DNA of 64,000 bases from Chloroflexota bacterium (GCA_012517865.1 JAAYUC010000016.1:1-64000), one strand, 5' to 3'; shown: positions 1-9,064, numbered from the stretch's first letter. Notes: a model not told the origin generated them from the sequence alone. Numbers and translations are program-made.

Positions 1-248
1 TCCAATTGAAGCGAGTTCTTGAAGGCTGCTGGTAAATCCGGATCCACGCGCAGAAAAACCGCTTCAGGCGTCGGTGTACGGGTTGGCGCCAAAGTTGTGG
101 TTGCTGTGGGCAGCGAGGTTGTTGTCGGGGCGGTGGTCTGGGTCGGCTCAACCGTCGGGGCGGATGTTCCAGGCACGCAGGCTGAGATAAGCACAACCGC
201 CAGCAAAGCGCGCACGATGCCCAAGAAAGCTTTTTCAGGAGACTTCAT
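1..248 (-). CDS. Secreted lipoprotein, N-terminal part (cut by window edge)
   Basis: This minus-strand reading frame is missing from the ORF track because its stop lies outside the window. It opens with ATG and about 22 residues of typical lipoprotein signal peptide ending in the lipobox LISAC. A Thr/Pro-rich linker of about 40 residues follows (repeated TTAPTTT and TRTPTP patterns), and then the start of a folded domain (VFLRVDPDLPAAF). About 83 codons are visible. A protein of this build is lipidated on the outer face of the membrane, with the linker spacing its domain from it. The domain could be a solute-binding or peptidase-like module, but too little is visible to tell. The plus-strand ORF 19-429 in the track is a shadow of this gene. 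A possible -10 (TACAAT on the minus strand, 287-292) lies upstream. Confidence 0.8.
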   Translation of the reverse strand, partial: MKSPEKAFLGIVRALLAVVLISACVPGTSAPTVEPTQTTAPTTTSLPTATTTLAPTRTPTPEAVFLRVDPDLPAAFKNSLQL

Positions 249-376
249 AAAAATAAAAGACCTCTCAGCAGTTGAATCAAGGGCATATTGTAACGCACTA
301 AAGCAGCAGCTGAAACATTCACTTTCAGCACGGATAGTGGTTGTTCCGGAGCGCTTAAATCCCTCGCGTTGCAGCA

Positions 377-406
377 GCGCGGGGTCTCCGCCTACAGACC
401 CCGCGC
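377..406 (-). terminator. Hairpin after the C25 peptidase gene
   Basis: Perfect 11-bp inverted repeat GCGCGGGGTCT / AGACCCCGCGC with an 8-nt loop, 12 bp past the peptidase stop codon. It has no T-run on the minus strand, so it may be a 3'-end stabiliser or a U-less terminator rather than a classical intrinsic terminator. Confidence 0.6.
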
Positions 407-418
407 GGATATACATTT

Positions 419-3400
419 TTAGCGGCTGAGCCAGGGCAAGTAAATGAATGTTTCCTCAACTGGTTCAGCGAGGCAGCTTTGCACTTTCACATCATCAAGG
501 TACCAACCTTCTGCGCTGCCGCTGCTGCCGCTCCCGAGGCGGAAGCGCACCAGAATGGTTTGCCCGGCGTATTCGCCCAGGTCTGCTACCGTCCAGACCC
601 AATCGGAAACTCCGCACCAGGCAGATTTGCCTGCCAGGGGATTAAACACGCCGCTCCTTACAGTTCCAGTATATGGATTGGTGAGCAATTTTGCACTGCC
701 AAGCTGGGTCCAGCTGCTTCCACCGTTGGTGCTTACTTCCAGGATTGCCCCGTCGTTGCAGACCGAAGGACTGTCAAAGGTCCAGCGGTGCCAGAATGCA
801 AGCGAAAGCGGCAGTTCGTTGACCGGTAGCGTGATAGCCGGAGAAACCAGGCGCTGGTCTGCGATAGCCGTCGGCACTGCGGCTGCCCAGGAGCTGACAG
901 GGGAATGCGCGCGCGCAGTGGAAAGCGCCCAATGGTAAGCGCCTGTGGAACTATCAACCCATCCAGGAGCGCCGTCTTCAAAATCGCTCAGGTAAAGCGT
1001 TTGGGCTGTTGTGCCTGCCGGGCAGTCCCCCGGACCCGGGCGGGTTCTAAAACTAAAAACCTGATTTGCGGTCATCTCACCGCAGGGATTTTCCGCTGTA
1101 ACGCGCCAGTAGTAGCGCGTGTCAGTCTGTAAAGCAACCGGCGGGGTGTATTCTGTGCCGCTGATGCCGTTCTGCATCAGCACCACCTGCGTAAATCCCG
1201 CGTCCATAGCCGCTTCAAGCCGATAGCTGACCGCGCCATCCAACGCCTGCCACGAGAAGCTGGTCCCGGGATCCACATTGGCCGCGCCGTTTGCCGGGGA
1301 TGTCAGCTGCGGACCGCTGCTGAGAGAATTAAAGACATTGACCAGCAAATCCGCCTGATGCGTCAGACTTCCGGAAGTGCCGGTTACCGCAATCGTCTCA
1401 ATTCCGGACAAGGCGCTGCCGTCGCCCGCGAGTGTCAGCACTGTCTGGCCGGGCGGCACAATGGGTCCGGTTGGATTGAAGCTGAGCGCAAATCCTGCCA
1501 GCGGATCCGCTGCTAAAGTAACGGGGTCGTCGAACTGATTAACACTTCCAACAGTGACGGTTACCTCGCTGGTATCTGTGCTGCAGACGGCGATTGCGTC
1601 TGGCTGTAAGGAAAGCGAGAAATCCGGCAGTCTGGGTCCCAGGAGGATTTCAAGGCTGGGGTCGCCAAAAATGTGGTATTCCTCCCAGTAGTACTGGTCC
1701 AGGTCGGTTCCGCTGGCATCCACCGCCATCAGGCCACCGTGTTTCATTTCAGCAACGCTGGGAACAGCGGCGCCGGTCGGGTCCTGATAGAGCAGGTCAA
1801 ATGTTTCCCGCTCGAGAATATCATCTTCGTCCCAGTATGAGTTGTTGCTGGCCGCCGCTATTGTCAGCGCGCCGTTTACAGGTTCAATCACCCAGGTGTC
1901 CGCGAAACTCTCGTCGACGGTAAAATCGCCGGTCACACAGGCATGAGAAGCCACATACGGCACCGCCACGCCGGTCAGATTGCGCACGTTGGTCTGGGTA
2001 AAGCTTGGTCCAGCCCAGCTCGTCTGGCTGCCGTGGCCGCTGTACACCACCATAACGCGGTCGTCGTTAATTGAGTTGGTAACGTTGGTGGTGTTGGCGC
2101 TGTAAGTGATCGCGTACAACTTATCTCCGCCCGGCATCGGGTTGGTCGGGAAAATGCCGGAGTAGCCCTTGGGAAGCGTGTAGGAATCGATGACATAGTT
2201 GTGCGTGGCTTCAGCCACCTGATACCAGCCCGTGTCGCTGGTGGCAAGGAAGGCGGCCTTCTTCACCCAGGCTTCCTGCCCGCTGCGCGCGGCGTAGATC
2301 TGCAACTTTGCCACCATACTTGCAAGCTGAGTGGTGTTTCGTACAGGAAATCGTCCGTAGAATATATCCGGCACGAATTCCGTCTCATTATCCATGGTGA
2401 AGAAATACAGGTCGGTACGGTTAGAGCCGCCGGTTCGGAATTGGTAGTTGGTGATGCTGTCCGCGCCGTTATTGTAGTCCCCAACAAGTAACACATAATC
2501 CGGCGGGTTGGCTCCCAGATACTGGTTTTTGATATAGTTCTTGATGGCCGTGGTTGTGTTGCCCCCAACCGTGCTGATATTCGCCAGACTGACATTGAAA
2601 CCCTGGCTTTGCTTCAGACTCACAAAAGCTGACAGCCCGCTCTCATAGGCATCCGCGGTGATAATCAGATAATTCTCGGGGTTTTTTGGCAGGGTGAGGG
2701 GCCGCCCCTGGTTGTAATTCAGCACCTTGCGGGCATACAACTCGTTAAACCCCTTTGAATTCAGGCGGTCAGCTTCGGCGTAAGTAGCTGCCATATCGCT
2801 TCCTTCCAACTTCAGCCTGAACGTAATGTGTGAGAAAGTATCTAAGGCTCCAGAGGCCGGCGTGTACTGCACTGGCGCGATTTCCAGCTGGACCACGCGG
2901 TGCCCCCGCACCACATATTCATCAACTACGCGCACCAATTCTCCGGGATAAGCTTTTTGGAGCGCGTAAACCTGCTCATCCGGCGGAACAGCGCCCTGGG
3001 CTTCCGCGCATTTGGACTGCGAAGGCTGGCGGGGGGCGATGACGTCTTCCAGCCCTAAATTCGCGAGCGAAGTGGATTTGCTCGTCGCTGAAAGGATTTC
3101 CACGCTCACCTGTGCGCCAAAAGGTACTTCCACATCCCGCAAAATGACAGGCAGCGCCGGGGCCGCGATTTCTGCGGACTTGCCAAAGCCTTCCCCGCTC
3201 AGGTTCAGGTAGGTCTGACCGTCAATATTAACCGGGGTGATGCCAACACCGTCTGCATCAACGCTTATTGTGATGCTCTGCGCGTCCGCCTGCAACAGCG
3301 TAACTTCCGGCGCGCCGCGGTTTTCACTGCTTCCAAAGGCCAGCCAATCCGCCGCGCTGCTCTGTGCCCGCGCGGCGCTCGCCAAACCGCTCAGTAGCAG

Positions 3401-3460
3401 CATCAGGCAAAAACAAACAATTGCTGAACGCAAGAAAATCGGTGTTGGTTTATGGTTCAT
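419..3460 (-). CDS. Secreted C25 (gingipain-type) cysteine peptidase
   Basis: The protein has 1013 residues. Residues 1-32 form a signal peptide (hydrophobic stretch ending ASAARAQ). A propeptide-like region runs to about 260. A Peptidase_C25 domain spans about 262-610, with YLIITADAY at its start, His476 in YSGHGSQ and Cys508 in ASHACVTG. The 32-residue His-Cys spacing fits the gingipain catalytic dyad. Next come an Ig-like segment and a fibronectin-III-like segment (SYRLEAAMD...YYWRVTAEN). From about 825 there is a jelly-roll/MAM-like domain (SDFEDGAPGW ... GWYLDDVKV). The extreme C-terminus is FIYLPWLSR, a YLP-type tail that I associate with exported Chloroflexota proteins. The start has a GAAAGGATG ribosome site. 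It likely acts outside the cell as a protein-degrading enzyme. No type IX secretion CTD is evident. Confidence 0.9.
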   Translation of the reverse strand: MNHKPTPIFLRSAIVCFCLMLLLSGLASAARAQSSAADWLAFGSSENRGAPEVTLLQADAQSITISVDADGVGITPVNIDGQTYLNLSGEGFGKSAEIAAPALPVILRDVEVPFGAQVSVEILSATSKSTSLANLGLEDVIAPRQPSQSKCAEAQGAVPPDEQVYALQKAYPGELVRVVDEYVVRGHRVVQLEIAPVQYTPASGALDTFSHITFRLKLEGSDMAATYAEADRLNSKGFNELYARKVLNYNQGRPLTLPKNPENYLIITADAYESGLSAFVSLKQSQGFNVSLANISTVGGNTTTAIKNYIKNQYLGANPPDYVLLVGDYNNGADSITNYQFRTGGSNRTDLYFFTMDNETEFVPDIFYGRFPVRNTTQLASMVAKLQIYAARSGQEAWVKKAAFLATSDTGWYQVAEATHNYVIDSYTLPKGYSGIFPTNPMPGGDKLYAITYSANTTNVTNSINDDRVMVVYSGHGSQTSWAGPSFTQTNVRNLTGVAVPYVASHACVTGDFTVDESFADTWVIEPVNGALTIAAASNNSYWDEDDILERETFDLLYQDPTGAAVPSVAEMKHGGLMAVDASGTDLDQYYWEEYHIFGDPSLEILLGPRLPDFSLSLQPDAIAVCSTDTSEVTVTVGSVNQFDDPVTLAADPLAGFALSFNPTGPIVPPGQTVLTLAGDGSALSGIETIAVTGTSGSLTHQADLLVNVFNSLSSGPQLTSPANGAANVDPGTSFSWQALDGAVSYRLEAAMDAGFTQVVLMQNGISGTEYTPPVALQTDTRYYWRVTAENPCGEMTANQVFSFRTRPGPGDCPAGTTAQTLYLSDFEDGAPGWVDSSTGAYHWALSTARAHSPVSSWAAAVPTAIADQRLVSPAITLPVNELPLSLAFWHRWTFDSPSVCNDGAILEVSTNGGSSWTQLGSAKLLTNPYTGTVRSGVFNPLAGKSAWCGVSDWVWTVADLGEYAGQTILVRFRLGSGSSGSAEGWYLDDVKVQSCLAEPVEETFIYLPWLSR

Positions 3461-3681
3461 GGGAACATCCTTTCAATAAAGGAAAACGGGAATAAGGCAT
3501 TTTACCATTCCCAACCGAATTCCATACGATTCCGGCACAAAAGTCGCCCCTATCAAAAATTCATGAAGTTAGGCCACTATTATTACTTTTCTCCCAACAG
3601 GAAAAATTCCGAGAGGTTGATTTCCAAGCGGTGAACACAAGATTTTACGAAGCAACGCGATTTCAATGCCGTAAATCCTCG

Positions 3682-3710
3682 TTGACTTTTCGTCTTATTC
3701 CCTCTAAACT
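3682..3710 (+). promoter_or_regulatory. Promoter of the comM-like gene, giving a leaderless mRNA
   Basis: TTGACT, a 17-bp spacer and TAAACT. Only six bases separate the -10 box from the ATG at 3717, so transcription should start at or next to the start codon. No Shine-Dalgarno sequence is present. Confidence 0.7.
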
Positions 3711-3716
3711 TATGCC

Positions 3717-5240
3717 ATGCTCGCACACGTGTTCTCCTGCGCGGTAATCGGCTTGGACGGGGTCATCATCGACATAGAAGTCGATTTTGGGCAGGGCTTG
3801 CCACACATGGCTATCGTTGGCCTGCCGGACGAAGCCGTGAAAGAAAGCCGCGAGCGGGTTTACTCCGCCATCAAGAACGCCGACCTCGCTTATCCCCGCA
3901 AAGCGCTGACAGTCAATCTCGCCCCGGCGTCCGTGCGCAAGGAAGGGCCTTCGTTCGACCTGCCCATTGCCCTGGGCGTGCTGATAGCCGGCGAACAGGT
4001 CAGCCAGGAGCAGATTGAGGGCGCGCTGGTCATCGGGGAACTTTCGCTGGACGGCTCCGTGCGGCACGTGCGCGGTATGCTGGCGGTCGCGGCAGCCGCG
4101 AAGCAGGCTGGTTTTACGACCCTCTACGTGCCGGCCGAGGACGCGCCTGAAGCCGCGCTGATACCGGATATCGCAGTCATTCCTGTTTCCACTTTGTCAG
4201 AACTGTACCAGCACCTGACCGGAGAAAGACTCATCAGCCCGGCCGCCCCGGTTCCTTTTTCCCCGCAGTTCATTCCTTCAGCAGAAACAGATTTTTCCGA
4301 AATAAAAGGGCAGGAACACGTCAAACGCGCCCTGGAAGTGGCAGCTGCCGGCAATCACAATGTGCTCATGTCCGGCCCTCCCGGCGCCGGCAAAACCCTG
4401 CTTGCCCGGGCGATAAACTCCATTCTGCCTCAGCTTACGCTGGAAGAGGCGCTGGAAGTCACGCGCATTTATTCCATTTGCGATATGCTGCCGGCAAACA
4501 CCCCGCTGATGCAGACGCGCCCATTCCGCGCCCCACACCACACCATCAGCCACGCCGGACTGGTAGGCGGGGGCAACCTGCCGCACCCGGGCGAAATTTC
4601 TCTGGCGCACCGCGGCGTGCTCTTTCTGGACGAATTGCCAGAATTCGGACAGCGCATCCTGGAAGTCTTGCGGCAGCCCATCGAAGATAAACGCGTCACC
4701 ATCAGCCGCGCCAACGGCACGCTCACATTCCCAGCCAATTTCATGCTCATCGGTGCGATGAACCCTTGCCCTTGCGGTTATTATGGCGATACCCTCAAGC
4801 AGTGTACCTGCGCGCCCGGGGCCATCACAACCTACCAAAAACGCATTTCCGGTCCGCTTTTGGACCGCATCGATATGTTGATTCACGTTCCGCGCGTGGA
4901 TTACCAGAAGTTGAGCACAGCGCGCCAGGGTGAGAGTTCAGCGGCAATCCGGGAGCGCGTGGAATTTGCCCGCAAACGCCAAAGCGAGCGCTTCGCGGGA
5001 ACCGCGCTGTTTTCAAACGCGGACATGAGCCCCGCAGAACTGCGCCGTTTTTGTATGCTGGACGCTCCCTCCCAGTCCCTGATGCAGTCTGCTATGCGCC
5101 AGCTGCAGCTTACAGCCAGGGGTTACCACCGCGTGCTGAAACTCGCGCGCACCATCGCCGACCTGGCGGACAGCGCTGATATCAAGCAGGTTCATTTAGC
5201 CGAAGCGCTGCAGTACCGCGCCAAAGAGTTTGAGTTTTAG
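3717..5240 (+). CDS. comM: ComM/YifB-type Mg-chelatase-like AAA+ ATPase
   Basis: The protein has 507 residues, the normal length for the YifB/ComM family. Residues 1-170 form the Lon-protease-like (ChlI) domain, without protease residues. The AAA+ module starts near 190, with Walker A GPPGAGKT at about 220-227, the family motif RAPHHTISHAGLVGGG near 270, Walker B LFLDELPEF near 300, and a Cys cluster (NPCPCGYYG ... CTC) typical of the family. The C-terminal Mg-chelatase helical domain ends in LAEALQYRAKEFEF. ComM is a hexameric helicase that drives branch migration during natural transformation in Gram-negative bacteria. The role here is inferred from family only, since no competence genes lie nearby. 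The start is fixed by the -10 box six bases upstream. Confidence 0.93.
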   Translation: MLAHVFSCAVIGLDGVIIDIEVDFGQGLPHMAIVGLPDEAVKESRERVYSAIKNADLAYPRKALTVNLAPASVRKEGPSFDLPIALGVLIAGEQVSQEQIEGALVIGELSLDGSVRHVRGMLAVAAAAKQAGFTTLYVPAEDAPEAALIPDIAVIPVSTLSELYQHLTGERLISPAAPVPFSPQFIPSAETDFSEIKGQEHVKRALEVAAAGNHNVLMSGPPGAGKTLLARAINSILPQLTLEEALEVTRIYSICDMLPANTPLMQTRPFRAPHHTISHAGLVGGGNLPHPGEISLAHRGVLFLDELPEFGQRILEVLRQPIEDKRVTISRANGTLTFPANFMLIGAMNPCPCGYYGDTLKQCTCAPGAITTYQKRISGPLLDRIDMLIHVPRVDYQKLSTARQGESSAAIRERVEFARKRQSERFAGTALFSNADMSPAELRRFCMLDAPSQSLMQSAMRQLQLTARGYHRVLKLARTIADLADSADIKQVHLAEALQYRAKEFEF

Positions 5241-5328
5241 AACAAGCCAGTTTTCGCCTGCCCGTCGATAGGTTTCCCGGGTTCGCAGGCTATTAGGCAG
5301 CCAACAAAACGCCAATTCAGGAGAAGCA

Positions 5329-6246
5329 ATGAGAACAATTCAATTAGGAAGTTCAGGACTGCAGGTTCCAGTGGTCGGCGTGGGATGCATGCGCATCCAA
5401 ACGCTTTCGCCTGCCGAAGCGGAAAGGTTTGTGCAGGCAGCGCTCGAATTGGGAGCCAACTTCTTTGACCACGCTGATATCTACGGTGGGGGCGCCTGTG
5501 AGGAAATGTTTGCTGAAGCTGTTCACATGAGCCCGTCCGTTCGGGAGACTCTGTTATTGCAGTCGAAGGTCGGCATTCGCGCCGGCATGTATGACTTTTC
5601 GAAGGAACACATCCTTTCAGCCGTGGAGGGCTGCCTGACGCGCCTGAAAACCGAATATCTGGACGTTTTGCTGCTGCACCGCCCCGACGCTCTGGTAGAG
5701 CCGGAGGAAGTGGCGGAGGCCTTTAATATTTTAGAATCAACAGGAAAAGTGCGGTTATTCGGAGTGTCCAACCACAAACCGATGCAAATCGCTCTGCTGA
5801 AAAAATTTGTCCGCCAGCCGTTACATGTCAATCAGCTTCAGCTCAGCATCGCCCACGCCGCGCTGATTTCCAATGGATTGCATGTGAACACCAGCGAGGA
5901 TGCCGCGCTGGACCGAGACGGCAGCGTGCTGGATTACTGCCGCCTGCACGATATCACTATTCAACCCTGGTCGCCCTTTCAGCACGGCTTTTTTGGCGGC
6001 GTATTTGTCAACAATCCAGATTTTCCTGAATTGAATGCCTGCTTAAACCAGCTTGCTGAGAAGTACAAGGTTAGCAGCACAACCATCGCGCTGGCCTGGC
6101 TGCTGCGCCACCCCGCCAGGATGCAGCCAATCGTGGGCACAATGAACCCCGCCCGCCTGAAAGAATGCGCGCAGGCCTCAGAAATTACCCTTAGCCGGCA
6201 GGAGTGGTACAGCATCTACCGCGCGGCAGGGAATACACTGCCCTGA
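5329..6246 (+). CDS. Aldo/keto reductase (YdhF-like)
   Basis: The protein has 305 residues forming one AKR (alpha/beta)8 barrel with a canonical start IQLGSSGLQVPVVGVGCMR. The catalytic tetrad is visible: Asp and Tyr in FFDHADIYGGG, Lys in LQSKVG and His in LLLHRPD. The NADPH-binding end is recognisable in QPWSPFQHGFFGG and the later PIVGTMNPARLKE. The sequence is closest in feel to the YdhF/Tas-like oxidoreductases, NADPH-dependent cytosolic carbonyl reductases. The substrate cannot be told. The start is preceded by AGGAGAAGCA. The gene lies 88 bp after comM and ends at a clear hairpin, so it may be its own unit. Confidence 0.9.
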   Translation: MRTIQLGSSGLQVPVVGVGCMRIQTLSPAEAERFVQAALELGANFFDHADIYGGGACEEMFAEAVHMSPSVRETLLLQSKVGIRAGMYDFSKEHILSAVEGCLTRLKTEYLDVLLLHRPDALVEPEEVAEAFNILESTGKVRLFGVSNHKPMQIALLKKFVRQPLHVNQLQLSIAHAALISNGLHVNTSEDAALDRDGSVLDYCRLHDITIQPWSPFQHGFFGGVFVNNPDFPELNACLNQLAEKYKVSSTTIALAWLLRHPARMQPIVGTMNPARLKECAQASEITLSRQEWYSIYRAAGNTLP

Positions 6247-6276
6247 TTTAGTCTGTTGGTCTGATCCTTACACGAA

Positions 6277-6305
6277 AGCGCCAGGCAAATGTTTTACCTG
6301 GCGCT
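6277..6305 (+). terminator. Hairpin after the aldo/keto reductase
   Basis: AGCGCCAGG / CCTGGCGCT with an 11-nt loop that can pair further (AAA with TTT). GCGTTTG follows, a weak T-run. It sits between convergent genes and may serve both. Confidence 0.6.
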
Positions 6306-6373
6306 GCGTTTGCTTATCTAACTCTGGTTCAAAGGGCAAATCGTCTGTGTTCCCCAAAAGGGTCGGGAAAAAG

Positions 6374-7069
6374 TCATATCAGTGGGGTGTCATCTTTTCT
6401 TCCCTCAGGTCCGCTAGAAGAAACAGCCTCAATCTTTTTTTCAGAAATCGGATTTGCCTTTTCGTCTTCGTCATCGTCATCGTCGTCATCAACTTTCTGA
6501 GACTTTGGAATGACGTATAGCGTGCGCGCAGATGGCAACACAAGCAATATGATGACGGCAACTGCTAGCAAAACCTTCAGCACTGACACGACTATGCCAG
6601 GCCAACCAAAAACCCGAAAGAGGCCTAATACACCGCTGACCAACAAGACTGCAGCAACAATTATTGCCATAATTGCGCCCCACTTCTTGGAATTAAAGAT
6701 TCCGAGAGCAGCAATGATAGCTGCCACCAGGGCAACGATATAAATGGCAAAACTCAACCAACCGAAGGGAGCAAAACCGCCCAGCATTATCTTTCCGTTA
6801 GGAAAGTTTCCGTTAGTGGGAGGCAGCCCACGGAAATCCTCGCGATTAATCTCACCTTGTGGAGGGGTCTGTCCTGTTCCAGGCTTCAGGTCATCAGGCG
6901 GTTGTGGTCTTTCACCACTTACATCCTCTCCCTGCATAGGTACAAAGCCGGCTCCTGCACCAGGCTTCATTCTGAATGACGAATACGCGGCATACCCCGT
7001 ACTGAGCAGCGCCAGCAGCAGCAGACAGATGCCTGCACAAGTTAGTAGTGAGTGTTTCTTTACTTTCAT
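6374..7069 (-). CDS. Four-helix membrane protein with acidic tail, linked to a MacAB-like exporter
   Basis: The true start is the ATG at 7069, preceded by TCAGGAGAATA, a strong ribosome site. The track start at 7159 lies inside the permease gene. The protein has 231 residues. One N-terminal helix (about 8-29) is followed by a Gly/Pro/Asp-rich loop outside the membrane (about 33-90). Three more helices come next (about 100-185), then a cytoplasmic tail with a run of seven Asp (VDDDDDDDEDE) encoded by GAT/GAC repeats. I do not recognise the family. It is the last gene of the adaptor-ATPase-permease operon, 13 bp after the permease, which suggests an accessory or immunity-like subunit of that exporter. 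This is an inference from position only. Confidence 0.75.
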   Translation of the reverse strand: MKVKKHSLLTCAGICLLLLALLSTGYAAYSSFRMKPGAGAGFVPMQGEDVSGERPQPPDDLKPGTGQTPPQGEINREDFRGLPPTNGNFPNGKIMLGGFAPFGWLSFAIYIVALVAAIIAALGIFNSKKWGAIMAIIVAAVLLVSGVLGLFRVFGWPGIVVSVLKVLLAVAVIILLVLPSARTLYVIPKSQKVDDDDDDDEDEKANPISEKKIEAVSSSGPEGRKDDTPLI

Positions 7070-7082
7070 TATTCTCCTGACT

Positions 7083-8294
7083 TTATTCATAGCGTAAAGC
7101 CTCAACAGGCCGCAAGCTTGCCGCCTGGTAAGCTGGATAAATCCCGAACACGACACCAACCAATGTTGCCATCGCGACGGATATCAAAACCACTTTCGGT
7201 GTTACCGTTGCAGTCAGCAATCCGCTGGCGGAAACGCCCCAGGCAATCCCCCAGCCTACAAGCACACCAAGCAAACCTCCCAGGAGTGATAGTGTTAGAG
7301 TTTCCACAAGGAATTGGAATAATATCACCCCACGCGTTGCGCCCACTGCCTTGCGAAGGCCGATTTCCCGCGTGCGTTCTCGCACAGAGACCAGCGTGAT
7401 ATTCATGATCCCAATCCCTCCTACCAAGAGGGAGATGCCAGCGATTGCCCCTAACAATGTGGTCAGGGTACTTCTGATACTGTTAAGGGATTCAAGCATC
7501 TGTGATTGAGAACTTACTGAAAAGGGCAGATCATCCGTGAGTTTTTGCCCGTGTTCCCGGCGAAGGATGAATTCGATGCGGGGAATCAGGGTATCCACGC
7601 TCTCCGCGTCGTGGGCAGAAAGTTCGATGGAGGACAAGGTGAACTGACCCTTATATCTGGCCTGTGCCCCAAAAACCAGGCTGTAACCAGTTTGTAAAGG
7701 AATAAGAACCTGGTCATCATTGCTGCCTTTTTCCTCCAGAACTCCTACCACCTTATAGACTTTTCCATTGATTTTTATTTCACGATTTATCGGGTTTAAT
7801 CCCGCAAATAAATCCTCGGCGGAACTGGAGCCCAACACCACAACACGAGATTTTCCCAAGTTATCTTCCTCAGATATGAATCGCCCTTTAGCCAAGGAGT
7901 AAGCATTAACATCAAGATAGCACGGTGTAACACCCCGGACTGACGCGCTTGCGCTGCGGTCACCGTTCATCACGCTGGCAACCCCCTGGTAGTATGGGGC
8001 AATTTCCGCTTCCTCGCCCAGGTCTTCGAGGAGAGCTTCGTAGTCGCTGTACAAGAGCGTTTCGGATTGCCCCCCGAACATGAATTGAAAAGAACGCCCT
8101 CCCGAGACGGTTATTAGATTGGTTCCCATCCCTTCCACACGGCTTGTGATACCGCTGGTTGCTCCCTGACCAGCTGCCATCAGAGCGACTACCGCAGCAA
8201 CACCGATGATAATTCCTAGCATGGTCAGGCCTGAGCGCAGCTTGTTCGTGCCGATCGCGCGGAAAGCGATTCGAAGAGTTTCAATGATGCTCAT
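7083..8294 (-). CDS. MacB-like ABC transporter permease (FtsX fold)
   Basis: The protein has 403 residues. A first membrane helix (about 15-45, NKLRSGLTMLGIIIGVAAV) carries the typical MacB amphipathic start. A large periplasmic MacB_PCD-type domain (about 50-280) follows, then three helices of the FtsX domain with the signature RERTREIGLRKAVGATR near 305-320. The C-terminus AASLRPVEALRYE is the family standard. MacB-type permeases couple ATP use in the cytoplasm to movement of the outer domain and push out substrates delivered by an adaptor. The start overlaps the stop of the ATPase gene by four bases (ATGA), so the two are translationally coupled. The substrate is unknown. Confidence 0.93.
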   Translation of the reverse strand: MSIIETLRIAFRAIGTNKLRSGLTMLGIIIGVAAVVALMAAGQGATSGITSRVEGMGTNLITVSGGRSFQFMFGGQSETLLYSDYEALLEDLGEEAEIAPYYQGVASVMNGDRSASASVRGVTPCYLDVNAYSLAKGRFISEEDNLGKSRVVVLGSSSAEDLFAGLNPINREIKINGKVYKVVGVLEEKGSNDDQVLIPLQTGYSLVFGAQARYKGQFTLSSIELSAHDAESVDTLIPRIEFILRREHGQKLTDDLPFSVSSQSQMLESLNSIRSTLTTLLGAIAGISLLVGGIGIMNITLVSVRERTREIGLRKAVGATRGVILFQFLVETLTLSLLGGLLGVLVGWGIAWGVSASGLLTATVTPKVVLISVAMATLVGVVFGIYPAYQAASLRPVEALRYE

Positions 8295-9055
8295 GCATCC
8301 TCCTCATCATTCTCTACTGTCCCCCAATGGGTAGTCATCAAATCGTCTGGTCGAGGCGTGCCTGCATCAAAGGGATCTGCGACAAGTTCATCGCTAACAA
8401 TTCTTCCGTCCACCAATTGGATGATGCGATTGGTGTGCCGCGCGATAAAAGGATCATGTGTTACATATACAACTGTCTGCCCGTTTTCCCGATTGAGCTT
8501 TTGGAATATCCTCATGACTTCATCACCCCTTTGTGTATCCAGGTTTCCAGTAGGTTCATCGGCCAACAAGATGGTTGGCTTGTTTACCAAAGCCCGGGCA
8601 ATTGCAACACGCTGCTGCTCTCCGCCTGAAAGCTGATTGGGATGACTTCTGGCGCGGTCCGATAATCCAACTGCTGCCAACGCTTCCATCGCATTCTGCA
8701 GCCGCATTTTAGGCCTGACGCCGCTGTAATACATAGGCAGCATGACATTCTCCAGGGCAGTAGTCCGCGGCAGCAAATTAAATTGCTGAAAAACAAAACC
8801 TATTTTTTCACGGCGAATTGCTGCCAGTTGATTTTCGTTTAAACCCTCAACTGGCTTTCCGTCAATAAGGTACACGCCTTTGCTGGGCACGTCCAGACAT
8901 CCAAGAATGGACAGCAATGTACTCTTTCCAGAGCCTGAAGGTCCGATGATCGCCACCATTTCGCCATCCTGAATCTTCAGGCTTACTTTACGCAAGGCGC
9001 GCACCTTGATATCTCCCAGCCTGTAAGTTTTGGATATTTCTTGCGTTTCTATCAT
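8291..9055 (-). CDS. MacB/LolD-type ABC transporter ATP-binding protein
   Basis: The protein has 254 residues and is a complete ABC ATPase: Walker A GPSGSGKST near 38-46, Q-loop VFQQFNLL near 88-95, signature LSGGEQQRVAIARAL near 142-156, Walker B ILLADEPTGNLD near 161-172 and the H-loop VYVTHDPFIARHT near 195-207. The sequence is of the LolD/MacB class, which works with FtsX-fold permeases. It lies between the adaptor and permease genes. A tail of about 30 residues (ADPFDAGTPRPDDL...) extends past the usual domain end. Confidence 0.95.
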   Translation of the reverse strand: MIETQEISKTYRLGDIKVRALRKVSLKIQDGEMVAIIGPSGSGKSTLLSILGCLDVPSKGVYLIDGKPVEGLNENQLAAIRREKIGFVFQQFNLLPRTTALENVMLPMYYSGVRPKMRLQNAMEALAAVGLSDRARSHPNQLSGGEQQRVAIARALVNKPTILLADEPTGNLDTQRGDEVMRIFQKLNRENGQTVVYVTHDPFIARHTNRIIQLVDGRIVSDELVADPFDAGTPRPDDLMTTHWGTVENDEEDA

Positions 9056-9064
9056 GGAACACCT

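Noticed and set aside
19-429. Plus-strand ORF of 136 codons
   Set aside because: It is antisense to a clear lipoprotein signal peptide and Thr/Pro linker and shows only low-complexity Val/Gly sequence.
6470-6495. GTCATC trinucleotide run
   Set aside because: It is the codon repeat for the poly-Asp tail of the membrane protein, a simple coding microsatellite, not a regulatory element.
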